DNA of 64,000 nt from Porphyromonadaceae bacterium UBA4262 (GCA_002396085.1 DGWI01000012.1:120066-184065); one strand, 5' to 3'; counted from the first letter of the stretch, positions 8,440-17,008 are shown. Notes: generated by a model not told the origin, from the sequence alone. Translations and numbers: made by a program.

Positions 8440-9218
8440 GAGCCACCGGCGCCTCCACCGCCGAATGAGCCCCCACCGAAGCCGCCCCAACTGGAGCCAC
8501 CGCCCCAGCCACTGGAGCCAGAACTGCTACCCCACCCCGAGCCGCCGGTGAAAATGATGGGCGGCCCACCCCAGGTGCCTGTGCTGCGACCACCGGTGCC
8601 GGAACTGCCGTCGTTGTGCGAGCTACTATAGAGGATATAGAAGAAGATGGCCAAGAAAAAGATGATGGCAATCACATCCTCGGTGCCCATCTCACTCTCC
8701 TGCTCCATGTACTCCTCGGCATCATACTCGCCCTTGAGGATGGGCATCATCACCGCCAGGGCATTCCACACGCCAGCCTCATAGTCACCACTGCGGAAGG
8801 CGGGGATGAGTTTGTTCTCGATGATGCGACGGCACAGGGCGTCGGGCAAAGCGCCCTCCACGCCATAGCCTGTGGCAATGAACACCTTGCCGCTGCTGGT
8901 CGCCGTCTTGGGCTTGATGAGGATGACCACACCATTGTTGAAGCGCTTGTCGCCCACGCCCCACTCCTGCCCTATCTTGTAGGCCATCTCGGCAGGCTCG
9001 TAACCCTGCAGGTCGTGCATGGTGACAACGCAAATCTGGTTGCTGGTCGCGTGAGCGAAGCGCTCGAGTGTGTCCTCGAGCACTGCGTCATTGACCAGCA
9101 CATTGGCCAGGTCATTGACCAACTTGGGTGGATCGGGTCGCTTGGGCACCTGCGCCAGCAATGTCAGGCACATGAGCAACGTCAGCACCAATGCAAAAGG
9201 TCGCTTATTGTCAATCAT
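8433..9218 (-). CDS. TPM domain membrane protein with Gly-rich tail
   Basis: YgcG/TPM-family protein of about 261 residues: signal peptide (LVLTLLMCLTLLAQ), a TPM phosphatase-like domain (LVNDLANVL ... NQICVVTMHDLQGYEP ... NNGVVILIKPK ... IATGYGVEGALPDALCRRI) and, near residues 170-190, a transmembrane helix (VIAIIFFLAIFFYILY). The tail is Gly/Ser/Trp-rich (FGGGSFGGGGAGGSW), as is usual in the family. The TPM domain therefore lies outside the cytoplasmic membrane. The chosen ATG (9218) overlaps the upstream stop as ATGATTGA; ATG 9233 would add five residues. It lies between a second TPM gene and DUF2752 in the lemA operon. Confidence 0.86.
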   Translation of the reverse strand: MIDNKRPFALVLTLLMCLTLLAQVPKRPDPPKLVNDLANVLVNDAVLEDTLERFAHATSNQICVVTMHDLQGYEPAEMAYKIGQEWGVGDKRFNNGVVILIKPKTATSSGKVFIATGYGVEGALPDALCRRIIENKLIPAFRSGDYEAGVWNALAVMMPILKGEYDAEEYMEQESEMGTEDVIAIIFFLAIFFYILYSSSHNDGSSGTGGRSTGTWGGPPIIFTGGSGWGSSSGSSGWGGGSSWGGFGGGSFGGGGAGGSW

Positions 9219-9648
9219 CGTAGGATACTTCATTGCTCAGTTCATTGATGTCCTCGCGGTCGGCGGGGAAGTAGTCTTTGAGTTTGTTGCCGACGAGTGC
9301 AACGGTGGCACAAATGCCCTCGACCGGGCTGTGCCGCTTCAAGTGATGGGTCAGCACACCAATGGCATCGTCCCAAAAGCCCTCGGGCACCAGGTCGTTG
9401 ATGCCCCGGTCGCCCAGAATGGCGAGTTTGCGGTCCTTATAGGCGATATAGATGAGCACTGCATTGCGGCGCATGGTGCGATACAGTTTCTTAGCATTAA
9501 ACACGGCCTCGGCCTGCGGCACGGTTTCGCCCAGACAATGAGGGGTCACATGCACGCAAATCTCGCCCGAGGTGCATCGCTCGGCCTCGGTAATGGCCTG
9601 AGCGATGCGCCGCTGCCCTTCAACAGGTATGAAATCTTCGAGTGGCAC
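9211..9648 (-). CDS. TPM domain protein, soluble
   Basis: Compact TPM-domain protein of 145 residues without signal peptide or membrane helix. It has AQAITEAERCTSGEICVHV near the start, then NAVLIYIAYKDRKLAILGDRG and a C-terminal YFPADREDINELSNEVSYDD. TPM domains are found with LemA proteins in many bacteria and are proposed to act in membrane or photosystem protein maintenance; the exact role here is unknown. It overlaps the next TPM gene by 8 bases (or 23). The heptamer array 9660-9778 separates it from lemA. Confidence 0.85.
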   Translation of the reverse strand: MPLEDFIPVEGQRRIAQAITEAERCTSGEICVHVTPHCLGETVPQAEAVFNAKKLYRTMRRNAVLIYIAYKDRKLAILGDRGINDLVPEGFWDDAIGVLTHHLKRHSPVEGICATVALVGNKLKDYFPADREDINELSNEVSYDD

Positions 9649-9659
9649 CTATCTTTTAA

Positions 9660-9778
9660 TTGAGAATTGAGAATTATTTGTTTTCGGTTTTCAGTTTTCA
9701 GTTTTCGGTTTTCAGTTATCGGTTTTCAGTCACAACCGATAACCGATAACCGGCAACTGATAACCGACAACCGATAAC
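9660..9778. repeat. Heptamer tandem array, 17 units, arranged as an inverted pair
   Basis: Strict 7-bp phase throughout. Two TTGAGAA units, one TTATTTG, then seven of the TTTTCGG/TTTTCAG/TTATCGG type, one TCACAAC, then six of the CGATAAC/CGGCAAC/TGATAAC type. The second half is close to the reverse complement of the first half, so the array can fold into an imperfect hairpin of nearly 50 bp. It occupies nearly the whole lemA-TPM gap. Confidence 0.9.
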
Positions 9779-9813
9779 AAATTGCGCTGGTTGTGGGTAG
9801 CGCAATCTGTGAA

Positions 9814-10413
9814 TCAGTCGAAACTCACCTTTGGAGCCTTGTCGGCACCAGCCTCGGCCTCAAAGTAGGGCTTGCGGTCAAAGCTGAAGATGCCAGCCAG
9901 GATGTTGGTCGGGAAGGTGCGAATCTCAGTGTTGTAGGCCCGAGCCGTGTCGTTGAACTTCTGCCGCTCGACGGTGATGCGGTTCTCGGTGCCTTCAAGT
10001 TGCGATTGCAGTTCCAAGAAGTTCTGATTGGCCTTCAATTCGGGATAATTCTCGCTGACAGCGATGAGACGGCTCAATGCCGAACTCAGTTCGCCCTGTG
10101 CCTCCTGGAATTTCTTCATCTGTGCCTCATCGAGGTTGCTGGCGTCAATCTTGACGCTCGTAGCGTTAGCACGCGCATTGATCACCGCCTCGAAGGTTTC
10201 CTTCTCATGCTTGGCATAGCCCTTGACCGTCTCCACCAAGTTGGGAATCAGGTCGGCACGACGCTGATAGACGTTCTCCACTTGTGCCCAAGCGGCTTCG
10301 ACACCCTCTTGCGACTTGACCAAGCCATTATAGGTACCCTTGACCCATCCAAACAGGGCAAACCCCAGTACGACAACGACAGCAATTGCTATCAAACATC
10401 CTTTTTTCATCAT
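9814..10413 (-). CDS. lemA: LemA family protein
   Basis: About 199 residues. An N-terminal membrane anchor (GCLIAIAVVVVLGFALFGWV) is followed by the alpha-helical LemA body with the signature YNGLVKSQEGVEAAWAQVEN and RRADLIPNLVETVKGYA. The C-terminal half is a long coiled bundle (SSALSRLIAVSENYPELKAN). The start is ATG 10413 or 10410 (MMKKG); the frame continues upstream to 10512 but that part lies across the promoter. LemA proteins are membrane-anchored with a large helical domain and usually sit with TPM genes, as here. First gene of a four-gene operon. Confidence 0.93.
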   Translation of the reverse strand: MMKKGCLIAIAVVVVLGFALFGWVKGTYNGLVKSQEGVEAAWAQVENVYQRRADLIPNLVETVKGYAKHEKETFEAVINARANATSVKIDASNLDEAQMKKFQEAQGELSSALSRLIAVSENYPELKANQNFLELQSQLEGTENRITVERQKFNDTARAYNTEIRTFPTNILAGIFSFDRKPYFEAEAGADKAPKVSFD

Positions 10414-10454
10414 AATCAATATCTTTTTTGAGTTAATAATTTCATTTGAGTGTG

Positions 10455-10484
10455 TAAAGGTAGTCATTTTTGTGCTAACTGCAA
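10455..10484 (-). promoter_or_regulatory. Probable promoter of the lemA operon
   Basis: On the minus strand, TTG (10484-10482), 19 bases, then TACCTTTA (10462-10455), one base off TAnnTTTG. It lies about 40 bases before the lemA start. Confidence 0.45.
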
Positions 10485-10547
10485 AATATGTGCCATAAAA
10501 CATAAAAAACAATCGTCATTTTTTCACTGTGATTGTCAGAAATGTCG

Positions 10548-10555
10548 TACCTTTG
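10548..10555 (+). promoter_or_regulatory. -7 box of the nhaD promoter
   Basis: TACCTTTG, followed by GCGCC. Because transcription would begin near 10562, it rules out the ATG at 10529 and supports the start at 10601. Confidence 0.6.
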
Positions 10556-10600
10556 CGCCACAAAACAAAAATATTCACTGCCCCTGTACGTTTAATAGTC

Positions 10601-11938
10601 ATGTCGGCAATCACCCTAGCAATCATTCTGGCTTTTGTGTTGGGCTATATGGCCATCGCCCTCGAGAGTTTCACCCGCGTCAACAAGGCGGCCATCGCTT
10701 TGTTGATGTTTGTGGTGTGCTGGACAATCTTTGCTATCGCACCTGAGGAGTACATCACAGGTGTTGCTCCAGGCGAGATGATGTCCCGAATCAACGACAT
10801 CATCAGTCATCACCTGGGCGACACAGCGACCACCATCTTCTTCTTGATGGGTGCCATGACCATCGTTGAAGTTGTCGACCAGAATGGCGGCTTCAACTTC
10901 GTGCGCGACCTGTTGCGCACCACCAGCAAGCGCACCCTGATGTGGCGCATTGCTTTTCTGGCCTTTGCGCTCAGCGCCATCCTTGACAACCTCACCACCA
11001 GCATCGTCATGGTCATGCTACTGCGCAAGCTGGTGCGCGACCCCAAGGACCGCATGATCTATGCCTCGCTCATCGTCATCTCGGCCAACGCCGGTGGAGC
11101 CTTCTCGCCCATCGGTGATGTGACCACCATCATGTTGTGGAATGGTGGCATGGTCACCGCAACAGGAGTCATCACCCAGTTGTTCATCCCATCGTTGGTG
11201 GCTATGGTTGTACCAGCACTCATCTTGCAGCACAAGCTCAAGGGCGAACTGGTCATGCCTGAGGGCAAGACCGATGCGATTGTCGACGAACTCACTGCTC
11301 AAGAGCGACGCATCGTCTTCTTCTTGGGCGTGGGAGGTCTCATCTTTGTCCCCATCTTCCACGGCATGACTGGCCTACCACCCTTTGTAGGCATGCTCCT
11401 GGCTCTGGGCATTGTGTGGCTCACGACCGAACTCTTCTATGGCAACAAGCGCAACCGCAGCAAGGAGGGCATCAAGAAGAGAGTGAGCAAGTTGCTGGGA
11501 CGCATCGACATGAGCACCATCATGTTCTTCCTGGGCATTCTCATGGCAGTGGCGTGCCTCGAGGAGATTCATGTGCTGACGGCCATGGGTGAGTGGCTCG
11601 ACGACATCTCAAACAGCAACGACTATATGGTGACAGGTCTGATAGGTATCATGTCGAGTATCGTCGACAATGTCCCACTAGTGGCAGCCAGCATGGGCAT
11701 GTATCCCATTATGCCCACGGGCGACATGGCTGTTGACGGCATCTTCTGGCAACTGCTGGCCTACTGTGCCGGTGTGGGTGGCTCGATGCTGATCATTGGC
11801 AGTGCAGCGGGAGTGGTGGCCATGGGCATTGAGCGCATCACCTTCGGCTGGTATCTGCGCAACATCACCTGGATAGCATTTGTGGGCTATGTTGCAGGCA
11901 TCGCTTGCTACTGGGTGCTCGACTCATTTGTATTCTAG
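10601..11938 (+). CDS. nhaD: Na+/H+ antiporter, NhaD type
   Basis: Polytopic inner-membrane transporter of 445 residues from the IT (ion transporter) superfamily, predicted to exchange sodium for protons. Recognisable segments are ALDNLTTSI-like SAILDNLTTSIVMVMLLRKL and NAGGAFSPIGDVTTIMLW, the two NhaD/CitM hallmark loops, and a second SSIVDNVPLVAA repeat near the C-terminus. At least eleven hydrophobic segments are visible. The start is ATG 10601, downstream of a TACCTTTG promoter; the longer frame from 10529 would cross that promoter. The stop TAG is part of the TCTAGA array that follows. A terminator lies at 11997. Confidence 0.92.
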   Translation: MSAITLAIILAFVLGYMAIALESFTRVNKAAIALLMFVVCWTIFAIAPEEYITGVAPGEMMSRINDIISHHLGDTATTIFFLMGAMTIVEVVDQNGGFNFVRDLLRTTSKRTLMWRIAFLAFALSAILDNLTTSIVMVMLLRKLVRDPKDRMIYASLIVISANAGGAFSPIGDVTTIMLWNGGMVTATGVITQLFIPSLVAMVVPALILQHKLKGELVMPEGKTDAIVDELTAQERRIVFFLGVGGLIFVPIFHGMTGLPPFVGMLLALGIVWLTTELFYGNKRNRSKEGIKKRVSKLLGRIDMSTIMFFLGILMAVACLEEIHVLTAMGEWLDDISNSNDYMVTGLIGIMSSIVDNVPLVAASMGMYPIMPTGDMAVDGIFWQLLAYCAGVGGSMLIIGSAAGVVAMGIERITFGWYLRNITWIAFVGYVAGIACYWVLDSFVF

Positions 11939-11983
11939 AGAATCCCTTCTAGATATTCTAGATAGTCTAGAAAATCTAGACTT
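11934..11983. repeat. 9-bp CTAGA array A
   Basis: TCTAGA begins at 11948, 11957, 11966 and 11975, exactly 9 bp apart, with one further TCTAGA at 11934 whose TAG is the nhaD stop codon. Each unit reads TCTAGANNN. Confidence 0.9.
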
Positions 11984-11996
11984 CAACCCCATAATT

Positions 11997-12032
11997 TTAA
12001 CACTCGCTAACAGAAGGCGAGTGTTAATTTTT
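11997..12032 (+). terminator. Intrinsic terminator of nhaD
   Basis: Perfect 11-bp stem TTAACACTCGC (11997-12007) / GCGAGTGTTAA (12017-12027), then TTTTT. Confidence 0.85.
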
Positions 12033-12143
12033 GTCACAATTTGCAAGAATTAGCGTTTTAGGACACTTTTTTAGCATTTTGCAGCACCATCTCGATTACT
12101 TGCAGTAATTTCGCTGGCCAAAACAATAAATCGATTAAGACAA

Positions 12144-13622
12144 ATGAAAAAGATTTACACACTCTTGGCAATGGCATCGCTTGCCACAACATCGTGGGCA
12201 GGCGGTCTGCTGCACAACACCAACCAACACATCGCGTTCCAGCGCATGATGGCACGCGGTGCATCGCATGAGATTGACGCAATCTACACCAACCCTGCCG
12301 GTCTTGCCTGGCTTGACAACGAGGGCTGGACACTGTCGCTCAACATCCAGAGTGCCTTCCAGACTCGTGATGTCGTGACCGACTTTCCCCTGTTTGCCTA
12401 CACCAATCCTGACCACAGCACATTGCGCAAATATGAAGGCGAGGCTACTGCCCCGGTGCTTCCCAGCGTCTATGCTGCCTACAAGAAGGATCGCTGGGTG
12501 GCCAGCGCATTCATTGGTGTGACTGGTGGCGGCGGCAAGTGCAACTTTGAGAACGGCTTGTCGATGTTTGATGCCGCCGTGATGTCGGGCATCGCAGCCA
12601 CTACCCGCCAACTTCTGGCCTCGCAGCCACTGCTGCGGCAGATGGTGGGTGCCGATGCCATCACTCCCGACATGTACACCATCGACACGTCGATGAAGGG
12701 CCGCCAGTATGTCTTCGGAGGTCAACTGGGCGGAACCTACCGCATCACCGACCATCTGAGCGCCTATGGCGGTCTGCGCTTCAACCTGTTCAACGGCAAC
12801 TACAAGGGACACCTCAATGCCAACCTGGGCGACGCTCTGAAGCAGCGCGCAGCAGCTGCACTGGCCACATTGCCTCCCGAACAGGCTGCTGCCTACGCCC
12901 CCATGCTCACCGCACTGGGGCAAGAAGGTGGTTTGACCCACATCGCTCTGGACACCGACCAGCATGGTTGGGGTGTAACCCCCATCATTGGTGTTAACTT
13001 TGTGTGGAAGGGCCTGACTGTGGCCGCAAAATATGAGTTCAAGACCAACCTTCACATCGAGAACGACACCAAGACACTTGAGGCAACCGCCATGGGCGAG
13101 GCATCCGAGCAGTTTGAGACAGCCATGCAGCCCTACAAGCACGGTGTGAATACACCCAACGACCTGCCTAGCGTGCTCTATGTCGCCGCTGGATATGAGT
13201 TCATCCCCAACAAGTTGCGCGGCACTGTCGAGTATCACTTCTATGATGACAAGCATGCCGAGATGGCCAATGACAAACAGAAGACCCTCAAGCACGGCAC
13301 TCACGAGATACTGGCCGGTGTGGAATGGGACATCAACAAGACCTTCACCGTGAGTTGCGGCTTCCAGAACACCGACTACGGTCTGAGTGACGACTTCCAG
13401 ACCCACACCGCATTCTCTTGCGACAGTTACTCGATCGGTCTGGGTGGTGCCATCAACCTGAGCAAGAAGGTGAAACTCAACCTGGGTTACTTCTGGACGA
13501 CCTACAAGGACTACAACCGCAGCCAGGAGCACTATCTCAACAACCCCGCCCTGCCCGCCGGCAGCGACAAGTTCTCGCGCACCAACAAGGTGGCAGGCAT
13601 CGGCATTGACTACAAGTTCTGA
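12144..13622 (+). CDS. OmpP1/FadL/TodX family outer membrane transport protein
   Basis: Outer-membrane beta-barrel of 492 residues in the FadL family, which moves hydrophobic compounds such as long-chain fatty acids across the outer membrane. It has a signal peptide (KKIYTLLAMASLATTSWAGG), the N-terminal hatch-like segment with ASHEIDAIYTNPAGLAWL (the NPAG motif is typical), many alternating beta strands, and a C-terminal strand ending in Phe (GIGIDYKF), as expected for BAM-dependent insertion. Substrate is not predictable. It stands alone: the nhaD terminator precedes it and a repeat and terminator follow. I do not see a good TAnnTTTG box close upstream. Confidence 0.88.
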   Translation: MKKIYTLLAMASLATTSWAGGLLHNTNQHIAFQRMMARGASHEIDAIYTNPAGLAWLDNEGWTLSLNIQSAFQTRDVVTDFPLFAYTNPDHSTLRKYEGEATAPVLPSVYAAYKKDRWVASAFIGVTGGGGKCNFENGLSMFDAAVMSGIAATTRQLLASQPLLRQMVGADAITPDMYTIDTSMKGRQYVFGGQLGGTYRITDHLSAYGGLRFNLFNGNYKGHLNANLGDALKQRAAAALATLPPEQAAAYAPMLTALGQEGGLTHIALDTDQHGWGVTPIIGVNFVWKGLTVAAKYEFKTNLHIENDTKTLEATAMGEASEQFETAMQPYKHGVNTPNDLPSVLYVAAGYEFIPNKLRGTVEYHFYDDKHAEMANDKQKTLKHGTHEILAGVEWDINKTFTVSCGFQNTDYGLSDDFQTHTAFSCDSYSIGLGGAINLSKKVKLNLGYFWTTYKDYNRSQEHYLNNPALPAGSDKFSRTNKVAGIGIDYKF

Positions 13623-13640
13623 TCAAGAAGCAGGAAACTA

Positions 13641-13675
13641 GTTACAAGTTACAAATTACGAGTTACGAGTCGCGA
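13641..13675 (+). repeat. Heptamer array of GTTACAA/GTTACGA
   Basis: Five heptamers in strict phase after the FadL gene: GTTACAA, GTTACAA, ATTACGA, GTTACGA, GTCGCGA. Confidence 0.8.
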
Positions 13676-13750
13676 GGCCAAACTCGCTTATGTTCTTTAA
13701 ACATAAGGTTCTCCTGTTCTTATGTCTTAAAAAAGCGAGAAGCAAGAGAC

Positions 13751-13786
13751 AAGAGCCAGGTCACCTATCGGGGCTTGGCTCTTTTT
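13751..13786 (+). terminator. Probable intrinsic terminator of the FadL-type gene
   Basis: AAGAGCCA (13751-13758) pairs with TGGCTCTT (13776-13783), then TTT. It lies 128 bases after the stop codon. Confidence 0.6.
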
Positions 13787-13804
13787 ATGTGCGACTAACT
13801 GTGG

Positions 13805-13903
13805 TTTTACCTTGGATTTCGACAAATTTCAGCAGATTTTTACCTTGGATTTTAGCAAATTTCTATAGATTTTTACCTTGGATTTCAACAAATTTTGTAA
13901 CTT
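13805..13903 (+). repeat. Three 33-bp tandem units before ATPase 2
   Basis: Units start at 13805, 13838 and 13871, each TTTTACCTTGGATTT followed by an A/T-rich part with ACAAATTT or GCAAATTT. The third unit ends in the -7 box of the promoter. Same unit length and copy number as at 3671-3769 before ATPase 1, but an unrelated sequence. Confidence 0.85.
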
Positions 13904-13905
13904 TG
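13878..13905 (+). promoter_or_regulatory. Promoter of the ATPase 2/regulator pair
   Basis: TAACTTTG (13898-13905) is a clean -7 box. The TTG of the third 33-bp unit (13878-13880) lies 17 bases upstream, a little short of the usual spacing. ATG follows at 13934. Confidence 0.6.
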
Positions 13906-13933
13906 CGCCTGAAAATCAATCATAAGAAAATTT

Positions 13934-15277
13934 ATGACCTACTTCAAACGCCATATAGATGCTAAGTTGCTTGAATGGAAGTGCTCGACTGGCCGCAAGC
14001 CATTGCTGATTCGAGGCGCTCGGCAGGTGGGAAAATCCACCGCTGTGCGAGAACTCGGTAAATCATTTAGATACTTCATAGAGATTAATCTTGAAAAACA
14101 ACGCGACTTGCATCAGTTCTTTACCGAGAACATTGATGTCAAACGCACATGTGAGAAACTGAGTGGTACACTCTCAATTCCCATTGTCCCTGGCGAAACC
14201 CTGCTTTTCATCGATGAGATACAAGTGTGCAAACCTGCTATCATGGCTCTACGTTATTTCAAGGAAGATTATCCCGAACTCCATGTCATTGCAGCAGGTT
14301 CGTTGCTCGAGTTCACCCTTCAAGACCTCCCATCGTTTGCTGTTGGTCGGGTGCGCTCACTTTATCTCTATCCTTTCTCATTTGATGAGTTCCTCATGGC
14401 CCAAGGACTGGAGATGATGGTCAAATTCAAGAAGAATGCCAATAGCGATGACCCTCTACCCGATAAAGCACACAACGATCTTGTCGAGCAATTAAGGTCA
14501 TTTTATTTAGTCGGCGGTATGCCTGCAGCAGTCACCGAATGGGTAACCAACCATAATTATATGGAAGTTGCTCATGTCCATCACGACATCATTGATGCCT
14601 ATCAGGACGACTTTGCCAAATACAAGAAACGCATTTCACCCGTGCTAATGCGTCAAGTGCTACGCTCGGTAGCCTTGCAAGTTGGTGAAAAGTTCACCTA
14701 TTCAGCAGCAGCAAGAGATGTACGTTCGACGGTGATTAAGGAAGTTCTCCAACTGCTGACTCTTGCCGGGTTGATTGTGCCAGTAACACACAGCGATGGA
14801 ACAGGGTTACCCCTTGGCGCTGAGCAAAACAGCAACTATGTAAAATATCTATTTTTTGACTTGGGTGTCATGCAAACGATTCTTGATATCCCTACTGCCA
14901 ATGTTTTATTAGCATCTGATGTTGATTTTGTCAACAAAGGGCCGGCCTCTGAGATGTTTGCAGGACTTGAAATGATGAAATACCAAGACTGTTTCATTAA
15001 GCCAGAGATGTTCTATTGGCAAAATATGTCTCGCAACAGCAGTGCCGAAGTCGACTACTTGAGAGTCAAAAACGGCAAAGTTTTACCCGTTGAGGTCAAA
15101 GCCAGCACCCAAGGCAGCATGCCTAGTCTGTGGATGTTCATGCGCAAGCGTCAACTACATGAAGCCGTCAGAACTTCGCTCGAAAACTTTGGCCAGTATG
15201 ACTATCATGACCCCGAGCAACCCAATGAGCAACGACACGTTGATGTCATGCCCCTATATGCATTAAGTAACTTGTAG
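13934..15277 (+). CDS. AAA-type ATP-binding protein with DUF4143 C-terminal domain (copy 2)
   Basis: 447 residues, same family as 3809-5146 but clearly diverged. Walker A is GARQVGKST (residues 28-36) and Walker B is LLFIDEIQ (about 90-97). AEVDYLRV and PVEVKAST near the C-terminus give the D...ExK pattern of a PD-(D/E)XK-like fold. A central SFYLVGGMPAAVTEW segment matches the VVGGMPEAVTAF of copy 1, a conserved DUF4143 feature. Cytoplasmic, biochemical role unknown. The regulator gene starts 21 bases after the stop on the same strand, so the two are very likely cotranscribed. In module 1 the order is reversed (regulator first). Confidence 0.88.
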   Translation: MTYFKRHIDAKLLEWKCSTGRKPLLIRGARQVGKSTAVRELGKSFRYFIEINLEKQRDLHQFFTENIDVKRTCEKLSGTLSIPIVPGETLLFIDEIQVCKPAIMALRYFKEDYPELHVIAAGSLLEFTLQDLPSFAVGRVRSLYLYPFSFDEFLMAQGLEMMVKFKKNANSDDPLPDKAHNDLVEQLRSFYLVGGMPAAVTEWVTNHNYMEVAHVHHDIIDAYQDDFAKYKKRISPVLMRQVLRSVALQVGEKFTYSAAARDVRSTVIKEVLQLLTLAGLIVPVTHSDGTGLPLGAEQNSNYVKYLFFDLGVMQTILDIPTANVLLASDVDFVNKGPASEMFAGLEMMKYQDCFIKPEMFYWQNMSRNSSAEVDYLRVKNGKVLPVEVKASTQGSMPSLWMFMRKRQLHEAVRTSLENFGQYDYHDPEQPNEQRHVDVMPLYALSNL

Positions 15278-15298
15278 TAAACCCTATAAATAGAGTCT

Positions 15299-17008
15299 AT
15301 GATGCGATTGAAATATATCACTTTGTGGCTGGCTATGGTTATGCTTAGCCAACTGGCGAGTGCTGCCGAGGCGGCACGCATACAAAACTTCGATCGCTGG
15401 AAGAATCTGCCCAGCCATGATTTGCTCAGTAAAGGCAACGCTTATTGGCAAGCCAACAAGGTAGACAGTGCGTTGATGTGCTTCATGATTCTGTCCAACC
15501 GTTACAATGAAAAGATGTCGCTCAAAGACAAAAATAATTGCTGCAAGGCAACTATCGCTATTGGGGCTCTATATGAGTATGACTACTATGACTATCAGAA
15601 CGCATTCGTCTATCTGTCTAAAGCCGAGAAAATAGCAATAGAAAACGACTTCAAACCGCAACTGACCAGCATCGCCTCAGCCAAGGTCGACTTACAATCC
15701 ATTAAGCAAGACATCGTTTCGAATTATGCCTATCAACCCGAGACGCTGAAACAAACACAGCAATTGTTTCACCAAGCCGTAGATAGTCACAATCATCATA
15801 TCACCTGCTTGTCGCTGCTCAATCTGATTTATTATGCTATGAAGCACCACCACGTCGATGACATTAGTCCCGAACTGCAACAATTCAGTACGCTGGACAT
15901 ACCTGGTGGTATCGAGTTTAAAGCATTTCTCGATGTGCTGTATCGAGGCGTTAAGGCCTATAGTAACAGTCAGTATCAAGATGCTCTCGACATTTTTGCT
16001 CAACTGAAAAACCATCTGGGACAAAATGAAAGTCCACAACGGGTGGGCAGCGGGTTGTATATGACCTGCGTGTTCAGATATGTAACATGGCTTGCATTGC
16101 ACAACGATGGTGAGGCAGTGAAGGAACTGGACAAAGCCGAGAACATCGCCAGAGAGTATCAGATCAACGACGGCATTATCGAGGCCTTGAGAATGAAGCA
16201 AGAATTCTATCAGGCTCATGGCAACCATGACCTGGCTCGGGAGAATGAACTCAAATACTTCAAGGAGAAAGATGCTTTTATCAATCGCAGCACGTTGCTC
16301 AATGCCGAGCGGCAACAGTTCCTGCTCGACATCGAGGAGATGAATCAAGAGATGAATGAATTGGTCACCCAGAAGCGCGTGCGCGACATCCTGCTGGCCA
16401 GCATTGCATTACTCTCATTGCTCATCATCGCAGTGCTGTTTTACGTCTGGCGCAACTATCAGAGAACCAAGGAACGCAACATCTTGCTGTTCCAGCGCGT
16501 ACAACAACTGCTGGCACAAGAAGAGCAGTGGAAAGTTGCTGAGCATGAAGAGATTGCCACCGACGAACAACCCACGCAGTCAGCACCCACCAAGAAGTAT
16601 CGCAACAACCCGCTTGACGAGCAAGCCAAGGACGAACTGATGCAACGCATCTATGCCACTATCGAGAGCCACGAAGAGATTTACAGGGAAGGGTTCACGC
16701 TCGACCAGTTGGCGCAGTTGATGGGTGAGAATCCTAACTATGTGTCGCAGGTCATCAACGAGAAGGCCCATAGCAACTTCAACACCTTTATTAACGAATA
16801 CAAGATTAAGGAAGCCTGTCGCCGCCTGAGCGACCTTGAGAAGTACAGCGGCTACACGATAGAGGCTGTTGGCCGCAGTGTGGGGTTCAAATCACGAGCC
16901 AATTTCTCGGTCACCTTCAAGAAATTCACCGGTATGACTCCCACCACCTATCAAAACTTGGCCAGAAAAGGTATGGAGCCGACCACCTTTATTGAATCAC
17001 CATCCTAA
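15299..17008 (+). CDS. Membrane TPR protein with C-terminal AraC-type HTH (regulator, paralogue 2)
   Basis: 569 residues, with the same architecture as the protein at 1311: signal peptide (WLAMVMLSQLASAAEA), TPR-like helices, one transmembrane helix near 364-385 (LLASIALLSLLIIAVLFYVW), a Gln/Glu-rich linker, and an AraC-type HTH ending VGFKSRANFSVTFKKFTGMTP. The N-terminal segment NFDRWKNLPSHDLL aligns with NYDIWKDLPSKTLI of the first paralogue. Presumably it senses a signal outside the membrane and controls nearby genes; the secreted protein at 17272 is the obvious candidate, but that is inference. It lies in an apparent operon with ATPase 2. Confidence 0.85.
   Translation: MMRLKYITLWLAMVMLSQLASAAEAARIQNFDRWKNLPSHDLLSKGNAYWQANKVDSALMCFMILSNRYNEKMSLKDKNNCCKATIAIGALYEYDYYDYQNAFVYLSKAEKIAIENDFKPQLTSIASAKVDLQSIKQDIVSNYAYQPETLKQTQQLFHQAVDSHNHHITCLSLLNLIYYAMKHHHVDDISPELQQFSTLDIPGGIEFKAFLDVLYRGVKAYSNSQYQDALDIFAQLKNHLGQNESPQRVGSGLYMTCVFRYVTWLALHNDGEAVKELDKAENIAREYQINDGIIEALRMKQEFYQAHGNHDLARENELKYFKEKDAFINRSTLLNAERQQFLLDIEEMNQEMNELVTQKRVRDILLASIALLSLLIIAVLFYVWRNYQRTKERNILLFQRVQQLLAQEEQWKVAEHEEIATDEQPTQSAPTKKYRNNPLDEQAKDELMQRIYATIESHEEIYREGFTLDQLAQLMGENPNYVSQVINEKAHSNFNTFINEYKIKEACRRLSDLEKYSGYTIEAVGRSVGFKSRANFSVTFKKFTGMTPTTYQNLARKGMEPTTFIESPS

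Noticed and set aside
7964..8671. 235-codon minus-strand frame
   Set aside because: Out of frame with both the DUF2752 and TPM genes, which have family motifs; this one has only low-complexity Ala/Pro/Val sequence.
12135..13532. 465-codon open frame antisense to the FadL-type gene
   Set aside because: The plus-strand protein has a signal peptide, the NPAG motif and a C-terminal Phe; the antisense frame has no family features.
13805..13903. 33-bp repeats as a CRISPR array
   Set aside because: The units abut with no spacers, there are only three and no cas genes are near.
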